Positions 16,275-24,345 of a stretch of 34,389 nt of DNA are shown here, piece after piece. The DNA lies in the NCBI GenBank assembly GCA_005887925.1, contig VBLP01000211.1:1-34389 (forward strand). Reading direction: 5' to 3'. Below the pieces are notes generated by a model that worked only from the letters and a program-made list of their open reading frames with translations, ran no database searches and had not been told where the DNA came from. The translations under genes were made by a program, and so were the position numbers. Positions within the stretch are counted from its first letter, which is position 1; every line of letters begins with the position of its first letter. The stretch is from Deltaproteobacteria bacterium (GTDB taxonomy: Bacteria; Myxococcota_A; Polyangia; Haliangiales; Haliangiaceae).

Positions 16275-17648
16275 GTGACTTCCGATCGAGATTCCGTTCC
16301 GGCGCCGGGCCCCGGCTCGCCACGCGACCGCGAGCCCGCCGGCCTGCGGATCGAGCTGGCGCCGCGGACGATCGTGCACCTGCTGCTCGTGATCGCGGGG
16401 GTCTGGGTCGCGTTCCAGCTCCAGACCGTGCTGATCGTGGTGACGGTCGCGCTCGTCATGGTCGGCACGCTCGATCCCGCGGTGACGTGGTTCGAGCGCC
16501 ACGGGATCCGCCGCGGCCGCGCGCTGGTGCTGATCTTCCTCGCGATCGCCGTGGTGATCGCGGGCGTCCTCCTGCTCACGGTGCCGCCGCTGGTCGGCCA
16601 GCTGCTCCACCTGATCGAGGACGCGCCGCGCGGCCGCGACAAGCTGATCGAGTGGCTGCGCCAGTACAAGCTGGCGCGGCCGCTGGTCCAGACCGTCCGC
16701 GCGATCCCGCTCGACAACCTGGTCACGCGCGCCGGCAACACGATGGTCGGCTACTCCTCGGACCTCCTGACGATCGCCGGCTACGCGATCTCGACGACGT
16801 TCCTCGCGATCTACCTGCTCGCCGATCCGGTGCGCGCCCGCGGCCTGGTGTTCGCGATGGTGCCGCGCCACTACCACATCAAGCTCGCCCGGATCCTGAT
16901 CGAGCTCAAGGTCATCGTCGGCGGCTACATGCGCGGCCAGCTGATCACGTCGGTCGCGATCGCGGTGTTCACGTTCGGCGTGCTGACCGCGTTCCGGGTC
17001 GACGACGCGCTGGCGCTCGCGCTGTTCGCCGGGATGACCGACATCATCCCGTTCATCGGCGGCTACGTCGCCAGCCTGCCGGCGGTCGTCGCGGTCACCG
17101 GCTCGGGGATGGCCGCGGTCGTGATCGTGTTCCTGCTGATGTTCGCCTACCAGGAGTTCGAGAGCCGCATCCTGGTGCCGCGGGTCTACGGCAAGGTGCT
17201 GCGGCTGCCGCCCGCGGTCGTGGTGGTGTCGCTGCTCGTCGGCGGCACGCTGCTGGGGATCATCGGCGCCCTGCTCGCGCTGCCGATCGCCGCGGGGCTG
17301 CAGATGCTGGTCCGCGAGCTCCGCGTCGAGCTTCCCGGCGAGACGCCGCCCGACGCGTCGACCCGCGCGCGCGACCAGCGCGCCGAGCACATCTACGAGC
17401 AGCTGTCCGAGGGCGCGACCGCCGCCGACGCCGGCGTGATCGCCGCCGAGCTCGCCCACAAGCTGCGGCAGAACGAGCAGTCCGGCGCGGCGCTGACCGG
17501 TGAGCTCCCCGCCGTGCTGGCCGAGCTCGCCGTGCGCGAGACCGACGACGAGCCGCCCGGCCACGGCCCGGACGACCGGACGGGCGCGAGCGACCCCGAC
17601 GCGCCGGTTGCGCCGGCCGCCGCGACGACCGAGGATCGCTCGCGATGA
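16275..17648 (+). CDS. AI-2E family transporter (PerM/TqsA-like membrane protein)
   Basis: 457 aa from GTG 16275. About 35 polar residues precede a chain of hydrophobic helices: paired spans near 30-80 and 75-110, a soluble central part, then LLTIAGYAISTTFLAIYLLADP, a cluster with GGYMRGQLITS and FAGMTDIIPFIGGYVASLPAVV, and two final spans (VVVVSLLVGGTLLGIIGALLALPIAAGL). The GQ and IPxIG motifs are hallmarks of the AI-2E/PerM family, inner-membrane exporters or channels of varied substrate. The C-terminal 110 residues are hydrophilic and Asp/Ala-rich, longer than usual. AATAGT ends eight bases before the start. The stop overlaps the next gene by four bases (ATGA). Confidence 0.9.
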   Translation: MTSDRDSVPAPGPGSPRDREPAGLRIELAPRTIVHLLLVIAGVWVAFQLQTVLIVVTVALVMVGTLDPAVTWFERHGIRRGRALVLIFLAIAVVIAGVLLLTVPPLVGQLLHLIEDAPRGRDKLIEWLRQYKLARPLVQTVRAIPLDNLVTRAGNTMVGYSSDLLTIAGYAISTTFLAIYLLADPVRARGLVFAMVPRHYHIKLARILIELKVIVGGYMRGQLITSVAIAVFTFGVLTAFRVDDALALALFAGMTDIIPFIGGYVASLPAVVAVTGSGMAAVVIVFLLMFAYQEFESRILVPRVYGKVLRLPPAVVVVSLLVGGTLLGIIGALLALPIAAGLQMLVRELRVELPGETPPDASTRARDQRAEHIYEQLSEGATAADAGVIAAELAHKLRQNEQSGAALTGELPAVLAELAVRETDDEPPGHGPDDRTGASDPDAPVAPAAATTEDRSR

Positions 17649-18160
17649 GGATCTGGAAGCTGCTGGTCCTGCTCGCCGGGATCGCCGGCGTGATCGGGTT
17701 CTTCACGCCGCTGGTCGACTACCGCACGCCCGACGGCAAGCTCACCGGCGACGCCAGCGCGTTCCAGGTCGCGCGCGGCGGCGACAGCCTGCGCGACCTG
17801 CTCGCGCAGGGCCAGCAGCTCGGCCTGTCGCGCGCCGACAGCGAGCGGTTCGCAAAGGCGTTCGACGCCGGCCTCGACGCCTACCGCGGCGCGATGGTCG
17901 TGAGCTTCGCGCCCGCCGGCCTGCTCGCCGCGCTGGGCATCCTGCTGACGCTGCGCGACCGCATGGGCCGGCTCTCCGGGCTCCTGGCCGTCGCGCTCGG
18001 CGCGGCCTGCGGCGCCGCGTTCGCGCAGTTCTGGCTCGCCGATCAGGCCTCGCACGATCCCGGCGCCTCGCTCGGCCTCGGCGTGTACCTCTTGCTCGCG
18101 GCCGGCCTGGGCGGCGTGCTCGCCGGACTCGGCGCGCTGGTCAGCCCCGACCGCGGGTAA
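17645..18160 (+). CDS. Small membrane protein, unknown function
   Basis: 171 aa with about four hydrophobic segments: one at the N-terminus (LLVLLAGIAGVIGFFTPLV), then VVSFAPAGLLAALGILLTL, LLAVALGAACGAAFAQFWLA and LGVYLLLAAGLGGVLAGLGALV. A periplasmic loop of about 60 residues with charged residues follows the first span. It starts within the stop of the AI-2E family gene (ATGA) and is probably translated with it, so a role alongside that transporter is plausible. No family recognised. Confidence 0.75.
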   Translation: MRIWKLLVLLAGIAGVIGFFTPLVDYRTPDGKLTGDASAFQVARGGDSLRDLLAQGQQLGLSRADSERFAKAFDAGLDAYRGAMVVSFAPAGLLAALGILLTLRDRMGRLSGLLAVALGAACGAAFAQFWLADQASHDPGASLGLGVYLLLAAGLGGVLAGLGALVSPDRG

Positions 18161-18165
18161 CCGCG

Positions 18166-20103
18166 TCAGCGATCGACGATCAGCATGCGGATGCCGCGCG
18201 CTTCCAGGGCGATCGACGCGCGGCCGTCGCCGGCGGCGATGCGCTCGTGGTTGAAGGGATCGCGTAGCGCCCGGGTGTCGGCATCGACCAGCAGCACCGC
18301 CGTGGCGGGCCTTGCCAGATCGCTGGCGACGAACACGACGCGGACCGGGCCGCCCGGCGCCGCGTGGGCGTAGGCGTGGACCTCGTCGGGCCGCTCGATC
18401 TGCCAGGCGTCGCTCGGCTCGCCCGCGAGCGCCGCGAGATCATCGGCGAGGCCGGGTAGATCGTCGAGCGAGCCGGCCTTGAGCCGGCCGACCCGGCGGG
18501 GGAGCGCGTCGCCCAGCGGCTGGCCCAGCTCGTCGTGGCTCGGGGTGCCCGGACCGATCACCACGATCGCTCGCTTGTGCTCGGCCAGCGCGCGCAGCGT
18601 GTGGGCCAGGCCGCGGTCGATCCGATCGAGGGTCGGCACGATCACCGCGCGGTAGCCGGCCAGCTCGTCCTCGGTCGCGGACTCGTCGACGATCGCGTAG
18701 GGAACGCGCGCGAGGTCGAGCGCGCGGGCGAGCGCGGCGTGCCAGCGCCGCTGGGTCACCGCGGCGGGATCGCTGCCGAGCTCGGCCGCGCCCCCCGGTC
18801 CGAGCCCGAGCATCTCGCCGACGACCGGCGTCATCGGATCGAGCGCCGAGGTTGCCAGGCCGAACCGCGCATCGGCGCGGGTGTCGACGACCGCGACCGC
18901 CGCGGGCCGGCGCAGCGCGGGCCAGTCGAGCGCCGCCAGCGCCGAGGTCAGCGTCGCGATCCACGCCGCGTGCGGCTCGACCGCGCCGCCGCGATCGATC
19001 GCCGCGCCGTAGTAGCGGTCGCGCTCGACCGCCATGACCAGGTTGAACCCGCGGATCCCGGCGGCGAGCAGGCTCAGCAGCTGGTCGCGCTCGCGGTGCG
19101 GATCGTCGCCGGCATCGAGCGGCGGCCGCCACGCGGCGAAGCCGACGCCGACCTCGAACGCGATCGGGATCGGCGCGGCGTTGCCGACCGCCGCGGTCGC
19201 GCGCCGGCGCAGCTCGCGCAGCTCGGTGCGCCGGGTGTAGGCGTCGATCCCGACCGGCCCGCCGATCGCGCGCTGGATCCCGCGCAGGTCGTAGAGCCCG
19301 TGGTGCCCGGGCGGCAGGTTGTGGAACCGCGCGACGCGGCCGAGCCCGACCTCGTCGAGCGAGCGCGCGAACGCACCGAGCGCGTGCGCGACGTACTGGT
19401 CCTTGAACCGCACCCACGAGATGCAGCGCGCGGCGTCGTCGGGCAGCCAGGCGCGCGGCGGCTCGCCGTCGAGGCCGCTGGCCTCGCGCCACGCCGCGAT
19501 CGCCTCGGGGTGATAGTCGTGGTCGTAGGCGCCGAGCCGGTGGAACATCTGCGCCTCGTTGTCGACGCCGATCGCGACGACCGGACCGCCGGGCGCGAGG
19601 TAGGGCGCGACGACCTCGGCGGCCGCCGCGTACCACGCGTGGACGCGCGCGCGGAACGCCGCGGAGGCGTACGACGGCACCGGCCAGGCGCGCGGCGGCG
19701 ACGGCAGCCACACCGGGGTGCCGCTCGCGGTCCGCGCCTGACACGCCGGATCGCCGGCGACGTGGTCCGGGATCCCGAAGCCGGTCAGCTCGGCGTTGAC
19801 GTTCGGCCCGGGGCGGAGCACGACGGCGAGCCCCGCGGCGTGCGCCGCCTCGAGGAAGCGCGCCAGGTCGCGCTCGCGGCTCCACGCCGTCGCGCCCGGG
19901 CGCGGCTCGTGGATCCGCCACGGCACGTAGGTCTCGACCAGCGTCAGCCCGAGATCGTGGATCGCGCGCAGGCAGCGCGGCCACCGCGCCGGATCGACCC
20001 GCCAGTAGTGCATCGCGCCGGCGTAGAACGCAATCCGGCGCAGGGCGCTGCCCTCGACGACTAGCCCGCGGTCGTCGAACCAGGTGCGGCGACGTGTCTC
20101 CAC
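18166..20103 (-). CDS. Beta-galactosidase-like glycoside hydrolase (GH35/GH42 type)
   Basis: 645 aa from GTG 20103, which has a Shine-Dalgarno GGAGG seven bases upstream; a longer in-frame reading to 20928 would run antisense-frame through the Nudix gene and is not used. The first 330 residues form a (beta/alpha)8 barrel: FYAGAMHYWRVDP at 26-38, ETYVPWRIHEP, LRPGPNVNAELTGFGIP (97-111), IGVDNEAQMF with the likely acid/base Glu183, and IAFEVGVGFAAW with the likely nucleophile Glu317. The C-terminal part has a Rossmann-like domain (ALARVPYAIVDES...VIVPTLDRI) and a final beta domain, as in multi-domain beta-galactosidases. No signal peptide, so it acts inside the cell or in an atypically exported form. 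It overlaps the Nudix gene by 43 bp. Confidence 0.82.
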   Translation of the reverse strand: METRRRTWFDDRGLVVEGSALRRIAFYAGAMHYWRVDPARWPRCLRAIHDLGLTLVETYVPWRIHEPRPGATAWSRERDLARFLEAAHAAGLAVVLRPGPNVNAELTGFGIPDHVAGDPACQARTASGTPVWLPSPPRAWPVPSYASAAFRARVHAWYAAAAEVVAPYLAPGGPVVAIGVDNEAQMFHRLGAYDHDYHPEAIAAWREASGLDGEPPRAWLPDDAARCISWVRFKDQYVAHALGAFARSLDEVGLGRVARFHNLPPGHHGLYDLRGIQRAIGGPVGIDAYTRRTELRELRRRATAAVGNAAPIPIAFEVGVGFAAWRPPLDAGDDPHRERDQLLSLLAAGIRGFNLVMAVERDRYYGAAIDRGGAVEPHAAWIATLTSALAALDWPALRRPAAVAVVDTRADARFGLATSALDPMTPVVGEMLGLGPGGAAELGSDPAAVTQRRWHAALARALDLARVPYAIVDESATEDELAGYRAVIVPTLDRIDRGLAHTLRALAEHKRAIVVIGPGTPSHDELGQPLGDALPRRVGRLKAGSLDDLPGLADDLAALAGEPSDAWQIERPDEVHAYAHAAPGGPVRVVFVASDLARPATAVLLVDADTRALRDPFNHERIAAGDGRASIALEARGIRMLIVDR

Positions 20104-20879
20104 GTCTGGCCCTCCAGGACGAAGCGACTCGGCCCCACCGCCCAGCGCGGCCGGTAGGCCAGCGGGGTGGCATCGCCGCTGCCGGCCTCGGTGTACTCGG
20201 GGTCCCACGGCAACAGCAGGCACAGCGGCTCGCCCGGCGCCGCCATCCGCACGCGCGGCATCACCGGATGCGGCTCCTCGCCGCGCGCCCGCCCCGCCGC
20301 GAGCACCTCCTCGACGGTGTCGAGCTGCGACAGCTCCCAGAACGTGCGGATCTGCGGCGGCGGCAGCCGGAGCTCGCCGGCGCGCTCGAGCGCCTCGCGC
20401 GGCCGCACCCAGGCCTGGTCGACCGTCTCGATCGCGTCGAAGCTCGGCACCTGGCCGTTCGGCAGCTCGCAGGCGAAGAACCGCGCCGAGAACCGCCGCG
20501 GCTCGATCGACGGCGTGATCCAGTGCGCCCACGGCACCAGCACCTCGGTCGTCCACGCCAGCCCCGCCGCGACCAGCACCGTCGCGGCGTCGGCGCCGTC
20601 GAGGATGCGGCGCCGCAGCATGGCCTGGATCGGCAGCTCGAGCGTCTGGGCCTCGAGCGCCGCGTCGGCGTGGCCCAGCAGCACGCCCGCCTCCTCGAAC
20701 AGCTCGCGCGCCGCCGTGGTGCGCGCATCCTCGCCGGGCTCGGCGCCGCCACCGGGGAACACGAACGCCGAGGCCATGAACGAGGCCTTGCGGTGGCGGC
20801 GCAGGAGGAACACCTCGAACCCCGGGTCGGCCCGCCGCAGCAGGATCACCGATGCCGCCTCGCGGAGCGGCGCGCTCAT
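20061..20879 (-). CDS. Nudix hydrolase (NUDT19-like)
   Basis: 272 aa from ATG 20879; earlier in-frame codons encode an unlikely leader. A perfect Nudix box lies at 44-66: Gly44, Glu50, then REL at 58-60, EE at 62-63 and GV at 65-66 (G-x5-E-x7-REUxEExGU). The N-terminus AASVILLRRADPGFEVFLLRRH and the middle segment WAHWITPSIEPRRFSARFFAC are typical of the NUDT19/acyl-CoA diphosphatase-like group, which cleaves CoA-type substrates. Its last 43 bp overlap the start of the glycosidase gene, so the two are probably co-expressed. Substrate not certain. Confidence 0.88.
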   Translation of the reverse strand: MSAPLREAASVILLRRADPGFEVFLLRRHRKASFMASAFVFPGGGAEPGEDARTTAARELFEEAGVLLGHADAALEAQTLELPIQAMLRRRILDGADAATVLVAAGLAWTTEVLVPWAHWITPSIEPRRFSARFFACELPNGQVPSFDAIETVDQAWVRPREALERAGELRLPPPQIRTFWELSQLDTVEEVLAAGRARGEEPHPVMPRVRMAAPGEPLCLLLPWDPEYTEAGSGDATPLAYRPRWAVGPSRFVLEGQTWRHVAAPGSTTAG

Positions 20880-20940
20880 CGGGTCCGCGCTCCAGCGCTC
20901 CGCACTCGCATGACCGCGTTCGTACCACGCCTGGCGATCG

Positions 20941-21390
20941 TCAATCCACCCGCAGCTCGCCGCGCACCGGCTCGTCGGCCAGCCCGAGGCGATCCTCGAT
21001 CGCACGCTCGACGAAGCGCGCCACCGGCCCGTCCGGCGTCTCGAGCAGCAGGCGATCGGACATCCCGCGGCAGCGCGCGAACACGCCGAACCAGGTCAGG
21101 AACCCGTGGCGCGGCTGGCGCTCGACCACGAACAGCGCATCGATCGCGCCGGCGCCGACCACGAACCCGGTGTCCTCCTCGCGGACCTCGACCGCGAGAT
21201 CGTCGACCTCGACGATGACCTCGTGGGGCGCGACGCCGCGCGGGGCGATCACCACGCGGAGCCGGAGGACCGTCCGTCCGGTCTCGATGCCGCGGTACGG
21301 GCTGCGCAGCCGCTGGTCGCAGCTCACCACCTCCGAGGACACGTGCGCCGGAGGAGAGCGTCGGGAGCACCGCGAGCGAACGGCCCGCAT
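20941..21390 (-). CDS. Hypothetical protein, PilZ-like length and beta pattern
   Basis: 149 aa from ATG 21390, chosen because TACAAT (five of six to TATAAT) ends exactly six bases upstream. The frame continues to an ATG at 21450, but that reading crosses a palindrome and a promoter-like region. The protein starts MRAVRSRCSRR and is mainly beta: GRTVLRLRVVIAPRG, EVIVEVDDLAVEVREEDTGFVVG, AIDALFVVERQPRHG. It ends with a helix FVERAIEDRLGL. No RxxxR/DxSxxG PilZ signature is visible, so no function is assigned. Confidence 0.6.
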   Translation of the reverse strand: MRAVRSRCSRRSPPAHVSSEVVSCDQRLRSPYRGIETGRTVLRLRVVIAPRGVAPHEVIVEVDDLAVEVREEDTGFVVGAGAIDALFVVERQPRHGFLTWFGVFARCRGMSDRLLLETPDGPVARFVERAIEDRLGLADEPVRGELRVD

Positions 21391-21396
21391 GCGGCG

Positions 21397-21436
21397 ATTG
21401 TACTCCTCCTCCGCTAGGAGACCGTACTTCGTACGG
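21397..21436 (-). promoter_or_regulatory. Candidate promoter with an overlapping palindromic operator
   Basis: On the minus strand TACAAT (21402-21397) ends six bases before the ATG at 21390. The expected -35 position overlaps a perfect palindrome CCGTACTTCGTACGG at 21422-21436 (six-base arms, three-base centre), which could be a repressor site. Further upstream, a TATAAT at 21454-21449 touches an alternative ATG at 21450. Confidence 0.4.
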
Positions 21437-21480
21437 CCTCCGTCGCTCATTATATTCCGCCGATCCTCGCTGCGCTGGTC

Positions 21481-21520
21481 CGGGACCTCGGCCTTCCTGG
21501 CCGGAAGGTCCGAGCTCCCG
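21481..21520 (-). terminator. Long imperfect hairpin after the FHA-DUF4388 gene
   Basis: Inverted repeat of 40 bp: CGGGA and CTCGG and CCTTCC-type arms (21481-21497) pair with 21503-21520 with one mismatch and one single-base bulge, about 16 base pairs, loop TGGCC. It begins 20 bases after the stop of the FHA-DUF4388 gene (minus strand). There is no T-tract, so it may be a terminator of the GC-rich type or a dispersed hairpin element. Confidence 0.45.
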
Positions 21521-21539
21521 GGTTTCGCTCGGTCTCGGC

Positions 21540-22472
<933 letters not shown>

Positions 22473-22520
22473 GGAGTGGGCGCTGACCATGGAGCGTGGA
22501 CCAGCTGCAAGGACTCGAAA

Positions 22521-22550
22521 ATTCTAGTTCTCAAGATGCCACAGGCGCAA
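22521..22550 (-). promoter_or_regulatory. Candidate promoter of the FHA-DUF4388 gene
   Basis: On the minus strand, TTGCGC (22550-22545), an 18-base spacer, and TAGAAT (22526-22521, five of six to TATAAT). It lies in the AT-rich 88-bp gap between the alpha/beta hydrolase and the FHA gene and would give a leader of about 40 bases. Confidence 0.4.
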
Positions 22551-22560
22551 GCAAAGGAGG

Positions 22561-23253
22561 TCAATCGGTGGCGGGCGTTTCATCGTTCGCCGCCTCGTGC
22601 GGCGGGCGTAGCGTGCTGACAACACGGCGGTAGACTTCTTCCGATACCACGAGGCTGGAGTGGCCGAGCGGGACTGTGGTTGCGACGGCCCCGGCGAGCC
22701 GCGTGGTGGGCAGCGGCACGACCCAGTCGCGGGCCGCCGCGATCGTGTACATCTCGACCCCCGGCGGCATCGGCCCCTGGGCGAGCTCGTCCAGAAAACG
22801 GCTTCGGGGCAACAGTTGCCAGGACGACGTCGACCACAACCCGAGCGTCATCACCCCCATGAGCGCTGCCCAGGTGCCGCGGATCGGCGTCCCCATCATG
22901 ATCAGCTTGCGCACCCGGGCGTGGCCGCCGAGCTTCTTGACATAGTACAGGCCGATCAGGCCGCCCATCGAGTGGCCGATGATGTCGATGCGCTGCGACG
23001 GTGTCTGCGCGAGGATGCGCTCGATCTTGCGGTGGATCAGAAACGCCGAGCGCCGGATGTCGCGGACGTTGAGCGTGCCGAGGTTGAACGACACCACGAC
23101 GAAGCCGTCGTCGACCAGCCGGCGCTCGAGCATGTACATCGAGCCGCGCGTGCCCAGGAAGCCGTGGATGATCAGGACCGGCGGCGCGTCGGGGCTGACG
23201 TCGTCGAACGCGGCGCCGCGGCGGATCCGGTTGCCGCGCGCCAGGTGGCGCAC
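22561..23253 (-). CDS. Alpha/beta hydrolase, lipase/esterase-like
   Basis: 230 aa from GTG 23253. The fold landmarks are PPVLIIHGFLGTRGSM (oxyanion-hole region, 25-39), the nucleophile elbow IIGHSMGG with Ser95, a likely acid Asp176 in AARDWVVP and His198 in LGHSSLVV. The pattern fits lipase-type or PGAP1-like esterases acting on lipids or esters. The frame is open for 28 more codons upstream (to a stop near 23340) without a start codon, and those residues look protein-like, so the true start may have been lost or lie in another frame. No signal peptide in the present reading. Confidence 0.82.
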   Translation of the reverse strand: MRHLARGNRIRRGAAFDDVSPDAPPVLIIHGFLGTRGSMYMLERRLVDDGFVVVSFNLGTLNVRDIRRSAFLIHRKIERILAQTPSQRIDIIGHSMGGLIGLYYVKKLGGHARVRKLIMMGTPIRGTWAALMGVMTLGLWSTSSWQLLPRSRFLDELAQGPMPPGVEMYTIAAARDWVVPLPTTRLAGAVATTVPLGHSSLVVSEEVYRRVVSTLRPPHEAANDETPATD

Positions 23254-23365
23254 ATACGACAGCCCGTCTGCGCCGCCCGCGACGTCCTGGCCGATCGTGC
23301 TGCGCTTGCCGAGCCATCGCCGCGGCGCTTCGAGCGCTCAGCGCTTGAGCCACGACGAGCGTCGA

Positions 23366-24256
23366 TCAGCCACCGCCTTCACGATAGTCCGAGAATCCCT
23401 CGGAGACGAACCGGCTGCACTCCTTCGCGTACGCGTGGCTCGCCATCGCCGGGGTAGGGTACTCGACCACCCGCCACACGCCGCGCGTGCCGACTGCGCC
23501 AACCCGGCTGATCACGTACGTCTGGATGCGATAAACCAGCGCAAACTCGTACGCTCCCCGTGTCACGGAGGCGAGCGCTCCAGCCTCCTGGCGGGCGTGC
23601 TCGTTGCGCCGCCGCATCGAGCGCGAATCACCTCGCGGCACGAGGCCCGGCGGTGGGGCCGGATCTCCTGGCTCGCCTCCCGGGATCTCTCGCGGGCCCG
23701 GCATGTGGGTCGGAGCCTCGACGCTCTTGACATCGACCTGCGCGCTGACCTGCGCCGGCGCCGGCATCGCGGGCGGCGCGCCGATCGAGATCGGCGCCAT
23801 CTTGATCGTGTCGGTCTCGGCGCGCGGCGCGATCGGCGCGGCGGGAGGTGCGGCTTCGGTCCCCGGCACCGGCGCGCCCCCGATCGACTCCTTGGCGCCG
23901 CTGATGCCCGCGGCGCCGGCCGCGCTGGGCCCCTGCGAGCCGGCCACGCCGGCTGCGATGTCGATCGATGCGGCGGCTACCCCCGCTGCACCGGCCTCGC
24001 TCTCCGCACCGGCGGCGCTGGACTCCTGCGAGCCCGCCACGCCGGCTGCGATGTCGATCGATGCGGCGGCTGCCCCCGCTGCATCGGACTTGTCCGCAGG
24101 CGCTTCGGCGCTCGCCGCCGCGTCGTGTCCATCATCGTCGTCGCCGCGGCCTGCGCCCTCGCCGCCGTCGGCGCTGGGCTTTTGCTTGCGCGCGTACGCC
24201 AGCGTCCGGCCGCGCGAGATCCTCGACACCTTGGGGGTCCGTTTTCCGCTCGCCAT
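23366..24256 (-). CDS. Ala/Pro-rich protein with internal 31-residue repeats, unknown function
   Basis: 296 aa from ATG 24256 (MASGKRTPKVSRISRGRT). A basic N-terminus, an acidic patch (GRGDDDDGHD), and a long Ala/Gly/Pro-rich centre containing two copies of AAASIDIAAGVAGSQ 31 residues apart. The last 75 residues form a possible small folded domain (YEFALVYRIQTYVISRVGAV...SHAYAKECSRFVSEGFSDY). The centre looks disordered, and the repeat is an exact in-frame DNA duplication. No signal peptide or membrane span is clear. Divergent from the pseudokinase gene. I do not recognise the family. Confidence 0.6.
   Translation of the reverse strand: MASGKRTPKVSRISRGRTLAYARKQKPSADGGEGAGRGDDDDGHDAAASAEAPADKSDAAGAAAASIDIAAGVAGSQESSAAGAESEAGAAGVAAASIDIAAGVAGSQGPSAAGAAGISGAKESIGGAPVPGTEAAPPAAPIAPRAETDTIKMAPISIGAPPAMPAPAQVSAQVDVKSVEAPTHMPGPREIPGGEPGDPAPPPGLVPRGDSRSMRRRNEHARQEAGALASVTRGAYEFALVYRIQTYVISRVGAVGTRGVWRVVEYPTPAMASHAYAKECSRFVSEGFSDYREGGG
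23932..24083 (-). repeat. 59-bp direct repeats with a 93-bp period inside the Ala-rich gene
   Basis: Copies at 23932-23990 and 24025-24083 are nearly identical. The period is 31 codons, so the frame is kept and the repeat encodes two copies of an IDIAAGVAGSQ-type segment. Confidence 0.8.
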
Positions 24257-24331
24257 GATTCCCAGGTGCCATGTGAACCCGCCATGGCGCAAGTAACCAG
24301 CAACGCGTCGCGTCAGCTGGCAAACATCGTA

Positions 24332-24337
24332 TACAGT
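24332..24337 (+). promoter_or_regulatory. Candidate -10 element of the pseudokinase gene
   Basis: TACAGT (inside GTATACAGT) ends eight bases before the GTG at 24346, in an AT-richer divergent spacer of 89 bp. The overlapping hexamer TATACA also matches TATAAT at four of six. No clear -35. Confidence 0.35.
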
Positions 24338-24345
24338 CGGCTCCG

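Noticed and set aside
18166-20928. 920-residue fusion of glycosidase with an N-terminal extension
   Set aside because: The extension is the wrong frame of the Nudix gene; a Shine-Dalgarno before GTG 20103 gives the true start.
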